Of a stretch of 64,000 bases of DNA, positions 24,720-34,881 are shown in pieces. Position 1 is the first letter of the stretch, and every line of letters starts with the position of its first letter. The position numbers and the translations under genes are program-made. The notes beneath the pieces are model-generated. The model searched no databases and was not told the DNA's origin. It worked only from the letters and a program-made list of their open reading frames with translations. The stretch spans positions 667,833 to 731,832 of the forward strand of contig MU130477.1 of the NCBI GenBank assembly GCA_015039465.1. The letters are read 5' to 3'. The stretch comes from Phlegmacium glaucopus. Taxonomy: Eukaryota > Basidiomycota > Agaricomycetes > Agaricales > Cortinariaceae.

Positions 24720-26290
24720 TAGCTCGATGGGAAGTCCTCTGAAGAGGCGGTCTGCTAGCATCATTTCCCACTGAATCTTGTTGGCGACCTTTCTTGCTCC
24801 TCTATTTGTCTTCCTCTTTGCCTTCTTCTCCTTCTCTCTCGCAGCTCGTCACAAAATTTATCAGCAGTTAGATGTCGGCCATGTCAAGAGTTTGGTGCGA
24901 TCGTTTTTTGGTTTGTTCCCCTTTGTCCGCAGGGATTGATTGTTTAAATTTCCTCAGATAAACGTACTGGACGACAAGCTGCGCATTTTTGTCGTTGATG
25001 ACTTACCCGAGCCTGAATAATATCATGGTGAGTTCGTCAATGTGTGTGTGTAATGCTTCGTGGGACTGATATCCAGTAGAATACAGACCTTTTGGGAAGG
25101 ACCAATCTGGTTGGGGCAATTCTGGTAGGGATTCGAGAAATCCGTGTTTTCGAAGCAAAAAGCTGGACGACGCAGGCTAGCGCGCCATATAATTCATGCC
25201 TCCGTTTTGTGGGCGTTTCAATTGTCATGGGCTCGCGATGTTGGTGTCGAAGGTGTTGCAGGTGTGTTGCGGGAGGGACTAGCAATTGGGGCTGTGTGGG
25301 TCGTAGGAGATAACTCAAAAGATGTTGGAGGGGAGCATGGGTTTGTTGAAGTCAGTAAGCTCGGTTTCATCTGCTCTTCAGAGATTGCATCAGGATTAAG
25401 TGGATCGACACCAGTTGCCGCAAACGCAGCCTTAACGGCACCCTCATTGAAGGAACGGAGGAATGCACACCCGAAAGATCACCTTTTGCAACACTGCGCC
25501 TGGGCAAATCTTCAAACTTTTGAATTTCACTTCGGAACTCGTTCCTCACCTTCGTAAAGCAGAGTGTAACCGAGGATAACATGTTACCCGGTGCATAATC
25601 AAGAAGCTCAAGTGAGTAATGGGAACTATGGGTACGTGCGCCTGCCTTCTCCTTTGTTTGTGGATCAAAATCTTTTACCAACCAAGCTCGTTGTCTGTCC
25701 ATCCATTTTGGGTGAATGTGCAAGACTAGACGGCGTCAGCCAACACTCACCGTCTTTCGTGAGTACTTCCGGACCCTGTAATGTATTCTCCCACTTATTG
25801 ACCCTTGAATTTAATTGTAGGCTTAAGTATCGTGCCATATGCACAAATGGTGACAATCGCGGTCATATTTTTGTGGTCGGCGCCACCTTGTTTATGTTGA
25901 GTCTTGACTCTTCGCCCACCAACGGCGTGTGTCCCTTGATCAGAAGGTAGACATCTTGTCTCGTCCATGCCATAGAACTTCATCTATTCCTCTAGCAACC
26001 AGGTGCACTACGGTCATCTCCGAGACAAGCCTTTCACAGCAGGGTTGCCAGGCTCTTGAGTGATTGTGGGAAGCCTTGTTCAGCAGATTGATTACGAGGA
26101 TCTCTTCCTCCGCTGGTGTCAGATTTTGTTGAGCTTCACGAGCCTTCTGTCTACTTCGCGTGCCATTGTGTCTATTTATGATCGTCCTCCACTGGTTAAG
26201 AATGCCCGATTCTTGTGTAATTTTTCGTGTACCCTTCCGGAGATTGGCTGGCTGGTGTTGTTCCTTACAGTATGTTTTGACCACGGATTC
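24720..26290 (-). pseudogene. pogo/Fot1-like transposase remnant (unit B)
   Basis: Better preserved than unit A2. HTH part: ESGILNQWRTIINRHNG, then KAREAQQNLTPAEEEILV; core: FYGMDETRC, VVGGRRVKTQHKQGGAD, TAIVTICAYGTILKPTI, WLVKDFDPQTKEKAG, SSHYSLELLDYAPGN, VRNEFRSEIQKFEDLPRRS, and a C-terminal VANKIQWEMM near 24.78 kb. The part joining the HTH to the core is short, and the region of the second catalytic Asp is missing. Divergent from NLR1, whose start lies ~400 bp to the right. Identical to unit C. Confidence 0.8.
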
Positions 26291-26509
26291 GTATGATCAT
26301 CAACAAAGCCACGCACCTAGCTCGGATTATTTCGATGTTAGGAAGACATACAGTAAAATATACTGCCTTATGATCGGACCAGGCCACCAGTACATTTTGA
26401 GTCAAGTGGGACAACTTTCGGTGCAAAAGTTGGACTACCTGTGAATTGCCTGTGAAATAAGGGTAATGGCAATCACCACTCAACGCTCAGTAATGCATCC
26501 ATTGATGGT

Positions 26510-26686
26510 CAGCAATTTGGCCAATACAAGTGATCTTTTCATTATAAAAAATTCGACAAGGAAGTTTCTGTAAAGGTACACTGTACAGGTATGAGGCAGT
26601 TCTACCGCTCTTATGTAATCAGGACTTCTTTCTTCTTGCCTCCCATCACCTCTCATTACCCACTGCGCATCGAGCACAACAACCCA
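26510..26686 (+). promoter_or_regulatory. NLR1 promoter and 5' leader
   Basis: TATA-like TATAAAA at 26,543, 144 bp before the chosen start codon, in a stretch conserved in all units seen (21,273 and 50,849). Conservation next to a coding start, while the neighbouring pogo remnant decays, supports a promoter. No experimental evidence is possible from sequence. Confidence 0.5.
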
Positions 26687-29111
26687 ATGTCCAGCGATAT
26701 GAAGCGCCCTTACAGAAAACGTGGAAATTCTAAGAAAGATAAAGACACATCTCAGACCACCACCGATGCTCTTGATTCAAGCCCTGAAGTAGCAACCTCG
26801 ACATCGACAGCCATAACGAGCATCGCTGATCTCATGCCATCCGTTCCCACTAGCGCTGCAGCTGAAAGCGCCCAGGTTAATAGAACAATTGGAATTACTG
26901 TGAGGATTCAACTTTACCCGTTGCGTCCAAAATTACTTATCCATGATCGTCGATCAGGCTACCCAGGAACTCGAAGTCTCTATCCCAGTATCTGCCTTGC
27001 AGATCAATAATATTTTTCCTGTAAGCGTTCAACTTAGCCCATCACAGCCATAATCACTCAATCATCGTCGTCGATCAGGCCACCCATGAACTCCAAGTCT
27101 CTGTCCCAGTCTCTGCCTTAGCGGAGATCAATGACATTGCTCGCGTAAGCATTCAACTCGACCCATCACATCCATAATGACTCAATCATGGTCGTCGACC
27201 AGACTGACCATGAACTCCAAGTCTCAGTTGCTCCTGTAGCCCATTCGGAAGAAATTTCGCTCTCCTCCCGTGATACCATAACGCAAGCCAACTTGGGATC
27301 TACGGCATCGGAACAAAATCTCTGGGTGAGTTGCTTACACTCACTGTTCTCCGCTAATGCTGATGATCAACGGATTCAGCATTCTAGCTCGGGTTTCTTC
27401 CCGAATGCGAATTTACTCATCGCTGGCGGCACTTTTGTAAGTCTTCTCTTATACTATGCAAATGACTTCGCAATAATTATACATATTTTGTCTCCCAGAA
27501 CTATGTAGTCAATACGGCCCCAGCCAATACTGGCCAAGGGCAGACAAAGATCCCTGTACCTCAAAAACCAAACCCCAGCCCGATCTTTACTGGACGCAAA
27601 GATGTACTCGACAAACTTGCGAACATTTTTGGTTCTCGTACTAATAGTCAACTGATGTCAAGGTATTCTTGTCTCCTCTGGGGATTGGGAGGGATTGGAA
27701 AGACCCAGATCTGTCTCAGGTTCACAGAAGATATGTCTGACAGGTAATTGTCTTCACATTACATCCACAACAACACTCCAGATTCATTTCTTACTCTAGT
27801 TTTTCACATGTGTTCTGGGTTGATGCCTCCTCTCTTGAGAGTATTACAATGTCTTTCAAGGGGATATCCACCATTCCTGCTGCACAGGTGTTTGGTGTAG
27901 ATGGCTCAGTTGAGTCTGCCCTTCAGTGGATATCTCACATTCAGGAAGAATGGTTGATTGTGTTTGATAATGCTGATGATCTCTCTCCAGAGGTGGTGGC
28001 CAAATTCTTTCCCCCAGGTAGCAGAGGTAATATTCTGATTACAAGCAGAAACAGATCCATGGGAAGGATTGTATCATTTGAGAACAGAATTGCAGTCAAT
28101 GAGATGGAGGAGTCAGATGCTATATCTCTACTTCTTAAGTCCAGCTGTTTGGCTCCATTGCCTGAGCATCAGCAAGCTGCTAAAAGGATTGTCAATGAAC
28201 TTGGCTACATCCCTCTTGCTATTGATCATGCTGGTGCTTATATTGAAGCTGGGAAATGTGATCTCAAGAGATATCTGAGACAATTCTCCCTACATCGTCA
28301 GACTCTTATGTCAGATGCTTCATTCACAGGAGCATCCAGTTATAATCAGACAGTATATGGGACTTGGGATTTATCTCTTAAAGAAATAGAGAGGAGAGCT
28401 CATGCCCAATCTGACACTGGGAATGCACAAGCAGCCCAGGCTGCAATTCTGATTCTCCAAATATGTGCCTTTTATCATCATAGTAATATTTCTAAAGACA
28501 TATTCCAATCTGCTGCTGAGGAGTCTAGGAAATATGTTGTTGATAGTGAGGTAGCTGAAAAGCTGCCCCATGCAGTCCATGTGTTGGATCATACCCTGCT
28601 TGTATTGGACAGTGATGGTCACTGGGATGACTTCCTGTTTGGGCAAGGTATTAGTATGCTTCTGTCATTCTCTTTGATGAGAAGAGGACAATCATCTGAT
28701 ATGTTGTCTGTTCATCCTTTGGTACACTGTTGGAGTAGGGAGAGAATGTTGAAATCTGAGCAGCAGAAAATGTGGCAGATGGGAAGCATAATCTTGTCCT
28801 GTGCAATTCCATGGAGATTTTCAACTCAGGATTATGCATTATGGCGATTGATTTTTCCACATATCAAGGCAAATGAGTTACACGGAAACCAGATAGGACT
28901 TATCAAGCACTACTATGATGATAAATATACCAATTTTGCACTAGTAATGAGGGAAAATGGAGACTGGAAGAATGCAGAGGAACTGGATCTTCAAGTCATG
29001 GACATGAGGAAGAAGCATCTTGGTGCAGAACATCCATCCACCCTCACAAGCATGGCAAATCTAGCAGCCACATACTGGAATCAGGGAAGGTGGAATGAGG
29101 CAGAGCAGTTA
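26687..29111 (+). CDS. NLR1: NB-ARC/TPR receptor-like protein, 5' part
   Basis: STAND-class NTPase of the fungal NLR type, likely cytosolic and possibly involved in non-self or symbiont recognition (inferred from family). Start ATG at 26,687 (MSSDMKRPYRK). Exons: 26,687-~26,896; two phase-0 mini-exons (63 and 66 nt); one longer exon; a short exon with FFPNANLLIAGGTF; an exon with FTGRKDVLDKLANIF and P-loop GLGGIGKT (27,682-27,705); and, after an intron at ~27,745-27,797, a long exon. That exon has FWVDASS, Walker B LIVFDNADD, ILITSRNR, LGYIPLAIDHAGAYI and VHPLVHCW (MHD-like position). The first TPR begins near 28,995. From 28,339 it differs from NLR2 at a few percent. It ends at a chimeric junction (29,111/29,112), not at a natural stop. 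Confidence 0.8.
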
Positions 29112-31573
29112 GCGTCGTGAATATAAATAGAAAATATAAAACCAACGATAAGGAAATAAATAAATTCATGAGCTTTGAACATACAAAAGGGAGTCAAACT
29201 TATAGTTGAATCAAGGGGGGAGAACAAATAGGAGATTCAGTGACTCCAGAAGGTAGAATAAGGTAAAGAGAAGGTCAAGGTTTTAGTCCTGTAGAATCCT
29301 CGACCCGTCGTGTCGTATATACGACTCCGGTTTCAGGAAAGACAATGAACAAGACCAGGGTAAGGCCTCAATGAGGAAACAATGTGGGACAAGTCTTGAA
29401 TTGTCTCTATCTCCAATGTCTCATTCCTCACCTACAAGACAAGTATCGAGGTTGCCTCATCCTTTGTCTTACTAGGTCATTGTTTTAACATTGTGAACCA
29501 AACAAGGTGGAGTGGATGTTTTAACTGGACTTGGCTGACTAAGTTGAGGGTTTAGTGTTAGCCAGGGTCAGGTTGAGGACTCAGAGTTAGCCAGGTTGAG
29601 GGCTAGACTAAAGCTGAAGAATAAAATAATAACGTGGTAAAGAAATAAATAAATGTATAGAGACAATACAGGTATAATCATGAATTTATGGGGTGGTAGG
29701 ATCGTCCCTAGGGATAGGAAAGGAGAAACCTAGGGGACGATCCACTCAACTACATTGGATAATGAATATTTATAATAATTGAAACCTAGGGGACGATCAG
29801 ACTGATTCAGTCATGGCGTCAACGGGATTGTCAATCAAGAAGTCTGAACTTGGTGAAAGGAGACCAAGTTATAAAGACTAACGTTCACATGAGTTATAGT
29901 GATCTTAGAACTCTACGAGACGAAGTACCATGAAAAAGATAAATCATAATTTAATATACCGACGTAGTCGTAAAACCGTTTTATCTAAGACCCAAAAGTA
30001 ACCAAAAGTGACCAAAGGTCCAAAGCCCTTTGAGTCTTTGGGTCTTTGGGTCTTTGTGAGTAGTCCTTTTTGTGAAACCGAGATTCTCAGAGAGTCTCGT
30101 TGGAGTTTTTAAATTCACATGTTTAGTGAATTTTTTACGTAAACTTTGTATAAATAAAAAAACTCCAACCAGACTCTCTGAGGGTCTCATCGATCTCACA
30201 GAATCTCGATTTCACAAAAAGGACTACATAGGTTCCTGTGGAGTCCTGTTGGATCCTGTCGTATCTATTTTAAAACTCACAGTGTGTAAACGAGTCCTGT
30301 GGAAATCACATAGGACCACGTAACTGGTAGACCTAATTTAGTGTAGTTCTCCGACACCCTCAGGGAATCTTAAATACTTAAGACGATCTGTTATAAGTTG
30401 GTGACGCAGGTCTTTCCATAAAACGTTAAAAGAGTTATTCCTCTCGACGATAATTATATTAAATTTGTATAAGTCCCAGGATTTTGTTAAGAGATGGTGG
30501 AAATTTTTTAAAGGAAAAAACCTTAAAATACATTAGATGGGACTGGGTCGTGGTATACGAGCTTTAGTACGAATAGACACTAGTACACTGGTCACCAGAC
30601 ACGCGGTAGGTTTTCTATATATTTGGTGGGTGTTAAAACAAAAGAATAAAGGATGAAGGGGGTCATAATATCATGATCGTATATTGAAACATAGTGATAA
30701 AATAATAATAAAATAATGATCATATATACTACAGATTTTATTAACTTATAATAAAATAATATAATAATAATAAGACAACACACTCTGATAAGTTTATAGA
30801 CCAAGATCGTAGTCTATATTTCCCTGATTCCGACGGAGTCCCTACGAGAGTCCAACGGAGTCCTGTGAGAATCCAACGGGGTCCTGTATGGGTCCTTTAT
30901 GGATCCTGTGGGAGAATCAAAAGTTTTTTTTTCTGTAACCTTATCATGGAAAAATCTCGTGAGAACCTCGAGATTCCGAGATTCTCGAGACCCCCACAGA
31001 ATCTCATAAAATCTCACAGGAATCTGACAGGATCCCGTTTTCACAAAAAGGACTACGATTACGATCGTGATGTTATCATTGATGATTTGCCATCTCTAAA
31101 GAAACATTTTAAATCTGGGGGTTCGTCCAAAGGTCTTTTAACCTGTATCCAAAGACTCAAAAGATCAAAGGTCCAAAGTTGACCAAAGACGAGCCAAAGG
31201 AACCAACGAATACAACTCTTTGGGCACCTTTGATAAAAGGAATTTATGACTACACGATCTAGACGGTACGAACTCTTCCATAGACCTACAAGACGTTTTT
31301 CTTCTTAGAACAGGTACAGGTACGGAACCTGGAGAGATCGACGAGACGGAGTAAATGTCATATATCGACGATCTAAACGGTATGAATTCTCCCACAGATC
31401 TACAAGACGTGGTTTACGAAGGAGGAGTACAGGTACTGGACTCGGAGATCGACGAGACGGAGTAAGGTGGAAGGGACTAAGGTCATACACCGACGATCTA
31501 AACGGTACGAACACTCCCACCTACCTACAAGACGTGGTTCTACGAAGAAGGAGTACAGGTACTGAACTTGTAG
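29112..31573. other. Mirror-image sequence (reversed, not complemented)
   Basis: Read backwards without complementing, this block becomes normal local DNA. 31,531-31,550 (gacgtggttctacgaagaag) reads gaagaagcatcttggtgcag, exactly the TPR repeat at 29,009-29,028. 29,893-29,912 reads tcaagattctagtgatattg, one mismatch from 59,857-59,876. 29,712-29,731 reads tccaaagaggaaaggatagg, one mismatch from the reverse complement of 9,935-9,954. So the block is NLR TPRs, NLR 3' flank and a solo LTR in mirror order. No known biological process makes a simple reversal, so I treat it as an assembly error. The reversal is proven from about 29,590 to 31,573; its left edge is inferred at 29,112, where TPR similarity breaks. 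No genes should be called in it. Confidence 0.9.
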
Positions 31574-31598
31574 AAAAAAAAAAAAAAAAAAAAAAAAA
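31574..31598. other. Second run of exactly 25 A
   Basis: Separates the mirror-image block from normal NLR1 sequence. Same length and base as 21,312-21,336. The few bases after it (31,599-31,640) match a TPR repeat with small indels, as at a low-quality contig end. Confidence 0.8.
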
Positions 31599-32967
31599 CC
31601 AATCTAGCACACACATACTGTGTATCAGGGAAGGTGGAATGAGGCAGAGCAGCTAGGTTGTTCAAGTCATGGATATGAGGAAGAAGCTTCTTGGTGCAGA
31701 ACATCCATCCACCCTCACAAGCATGGCAAATCTAGCAAGCACATACCGTAATCAGGGAAGGTGGAATGAGGCAGAGCAGTTAGATGTTCAAGTCATGGAT
31801 ATGAGGAAGAAGCTTCTTGGTGCAGAACATCCATCCACCCTCACCAGCATGGCAAATCTAGCAGCCACATACCATAATCAGGGAAGGTGGAATGAGGCAG
31901 AGCAGCTACAAGTTCAAGTCATGGACATGAGCAAGAAGCTGCTTGGTGCAGAACATCCAGACACCCTCACAAGCATGGCAAATCTAGCAAACACATACAG
32001 GAATCAGGGAAGGTGGAATGAGGCAGAGCAGCTAGAAGTTCAAGTCATGGACATGAGCAAGAAGCATCTTGGTGCAGAACATCCAGACACCCTCTCAAGC
32101 ATGGCAAATCTAGCAGCCACATACTGGAATCAGGGAAGGTGGAATGAGGCAGAGCAGTTAGATGTTCAAGTCGTGGACTGGAGCAAGGAGCATCTTGGTG
32201 CAGAACATCCAGACACCCTCACAAGCATGGGAAATCTAGCAGCCACATACCATAATCAAGGAAGGTGGAATGAGGCAGAGCAGCTATAGGTTCAAGTCAT
32301 GGACATGAGGAAGAAGCTTCTTGGTGCAGAACATCCAGACACCCTCACAAGCATGGCAAATCTAGCAGCCACATACTGTAATCAGGGAAGGTGGAATGAG
32401 GCAGAGCAGCTAGAAATTCAAGTCATGGACATGAGCAAGAAGCATCTTGGTGCAGAACATCCAGACACCCTCACAAGCATGGGAAATCTAGCGGCCACAT
32501 ACCATAATCAGGGAAGGTGGAATGAGGCAGAGCAGCTATTTGTTCAAGTCATGGACATGAGCAAGAAGCATCTTGGTGCAGAACATCCATCCACCCTCTC
32601 AAGCATGGCAAATCTAGCAGCCACATACCATACTCAGGGAAGGTGGAATGAGGCAGAGCAGCTATTTGTTCAAGTCATGGACATGAGAAAGAACCTCCTT
32701 GGTACAGAACATCCAGACACCCTCACAAGCATGGGAAATGTAGCAGCCACATACTGTAATCAGGGAAGGTGGAATGAGGCAGAGCAGCTAGAAGTTCAAG
32801 TCATGGACATGAGCAAGAACCTTCTTGGTGCAGAACATCCAGACACCCTCACAAGCATGGCAAATCTAGCAGCCACATACTGTAATCAGGGAAGGTGGAA
32901 TGAGGCAGAGCAGCTACAGGCTCAGGTCATGGACATGAGGAGGGAGCATTTGGTGCAGAACATCTAG
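31599..32967 (+). CDS. NLR1: C-terminal TPR array (3' part)
   Basis: Ten complete 42-residue (126-bp) TPR units plus a partial last one. Core: KKxLGAEHPxTLTSMANLAA, then TYxNQGRWNEAEQLxVQV. Units differ mainly at the residue after Thr-Tyr (His, Trp, Arg, Cys), the residue after Gln-Leu (Asp, Gln, Glu, Phe), Asp/Ser after His-Pro, and Ala/Gly after Ser-Met. One TAG at 32,287-32,289 falls at the variable position after Gln-Leu, where sister units have CAG, GAA or TTT. The last unit has a 1-bp deletion and ends in REHLVQNI and a stop, as in NLR2. It presumably joins the NLR1 5' part; the true linking sequence is not in the window because of the anomalous block. Units are so alike that copy number may be misassembled. 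Confidence 0.85.
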
Positions 32968-33544
32968 ACACTAGGGATTATCACAGGTAACCCTGGGGTA
33001 TTCCAGAGCTACCCATGCAAACCCATACCTGCAGAAAAGGGTAGGGTTATTGTGTTAGGGGATACTCTATTGTATCTGCCCCTAGGTACACTTAGCATTA
33101 CTTTACCTTCACCTTACTCTATGATTGTATCACATGCCATGTCCCCTTTCCTACTCCTTTTTGACATCCCTTTATTGTAGTAGTAGTTGACCCTTCGCTG
33201 ATGACATCATGAGATGTCAGTTTCTATTTTTGTTATTCATCACATGGCCTACCTTCTATTACGTACTAGCCATATATAGTTGTATTGCCTCACACACTTT
33301 GTAGTATATAGGTGTAAGGTGGTTATTGAAGATAACCACCTTATAATTCAACTTGATTCCTGGGTTCTTACCTCCTCTAACATATTGCAGGTTAGGGTAG
33401 GGGTTTTGTGGGTTTTTGCAAGTCACAATACCCATACAGGTTTGAGAGAAAATGCCCAAAACACAGCAGCAGATACATTCTACTACCTACAATATCTTAT
33501 CCCAGTCTAATTTGAGCTCACCCTCCTCTTCATTGGCCTGTAAT
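32968..33544. other. Intergenic stretch after NLR1
   Basis: No gene recognised. AT-rich, without similarity to other parts of the window that I noticed. It does not resemble the NLR2 3' flank, so the two NLR loci diverge right after the TPR array. Confidence 0.5.
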
Positions 33545-33796
33545 TCAGGTAAAATGACGACCATAGCCAAGTATACTCCAAACACCTAAGCACATCAAAG
33601 CACATGTTGATTGCATGCAAAGGCAACTGTGAATGTGAGAGAGCAAGAGCCTCCCTTGGCTAAACACATGCTCTATGTCAACAGATGTAGCTAATTGAGA
33701 AAACAGTTACTGATGATAGAATAGATATTAACATAAGTAGAACTTACCAGGAATGGTCAGGTAGTCCAATGCCATGCAGTGGAGGCAGGGGTAAAC
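33545..33796 (-). pseudogene. hAT transposase, C-terminal exons (part 1 of a split gene)
   Basis: 3' end of a hAT-superfamily transposase on the minus strand. Exon: VYPCLHCMALDYLTIP, then an intron starting GTAAGT at about 33,748, then SVDIEHVFSQGRLLLSH and CALMCLGVWSILG, with a stop at 33,545-33,547. These are the hAT dimerisation motifs. Its upstream half lies at 36,716-37,205; the gap between them is a transposon insertion. Several conserved Arg codons are changed to Cys or His, which suggests decay. Confidence 0.85.
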
Positions 33797-34881
33797 AGAG
33801 GACTGTACACTCCCCCACATACTCCGCTGGAATCCGGTGGACTTCACTGGACTCCACCAGACTCCGGTCCAGGATTTTTCAGTGTGACATAGGCTAAATT
33901 TGTCAGTCCAGTGGAGTCCAGTAAATTCCACCGGAGTCTTACCAGACTCATTCTGGCCGACTCCAGCAGACTTGTCCACCAGACTCTGGCAGACTCCAGT
34001 GGACTCCAGTGGACTCCAACAGACTCCACCAGATTCCAGTGGACTCCAGTGGACTCCAGTGGACTCCAACAGACTCCACCAGATTCCAGTGGACTCCAGC
34101 AGACTCCAAGCAGAATTAAGTTAGATCAGCAAATGAATCACTTGACTTTACTACAAAAATAGTATAATTATGCAAACCAAGTAATATGTACAACAAACCA
34201 ATATATTAAGATTAGATGGCAATGACCTTGTTGCCATCAAAATTGTGTATTTTGTTCAGTGCGAGGGGTGTGATCATGTGATCACATGTGATTTGCACAA
34301 GTTGTGTTGATTTCATTCTCTGTTTCTCACACCATCACATGGCTAGTAACAACAACCACACAGCTAGTAACAACAACCACAGACAATGCTGTGCATTGTC
34401 TGTGGTTATAAAAGGTAAGTCAATTATTGTATTGACTTTTATGATATGCTCATACCCCCTACACAACAACAGCAATGAATAACAACAACAAACACCAACA
34501 GCAGCACAACAACAACAACAATGATCAATGGTAACCCCCCCTCACCAAGGGGGATCTTTTCTTTCATTTTATCATAATTCACTACTAACATGCTATAATA
34601 GTTTATGTACAACGTACAGCAACCATAGCAAACAACAAACAATGAACAACACATACAACATGTACAACAACAACACAACACCTCCAACAAAACAACAACA
34701 ACAATTGCCACGTAGCAACGGTAACCCCCCCTGGTGAGGGGGGGCATTTTTTATTTTATTCTGTTTTAATTCAGTACTAACACATTATATTCGGCTATGT
34801 ATGACATACTATAATGACATACAACACATAATGACGCATACACACGTACCATGACGCCCACACACCTCCAATGATGCCCGA

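Larger units (their letters stand above)
21337..28338. repeat. 7.0-kb block identical to 45,643-52,644
   Basis: Every base I compared is the same at a constant offset of 24,306, including all pseudogene frameshifts, the copia remnant and the first part of the NLR. The first difference I see is G at 28,339 against A at 52,645, after which the two NLR copies differ by a few percent. The left edge falls inside the right arm of the hairpin at 45,371-45,734. Probably an assembly duplication; a very recent segmental duplication is the alternative. Confidence 0.85.

Noticed and set aside
31165..31520. Minus-strand frames with 'FRSSIYD' repeats, a possible novel repeat protein
   Set aside because: They are translations of reversed NLR TPR DNA; the repeat period is the 126-bp TPR unit.
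31574..31598. Poly-A tail of a non-LTR retrotransposon or retro-copied gene
   Set aside because: An identical 25-A run occurs at the other edge of the block, no target duplication is present, and the sequence before it is mirror-image DNA.
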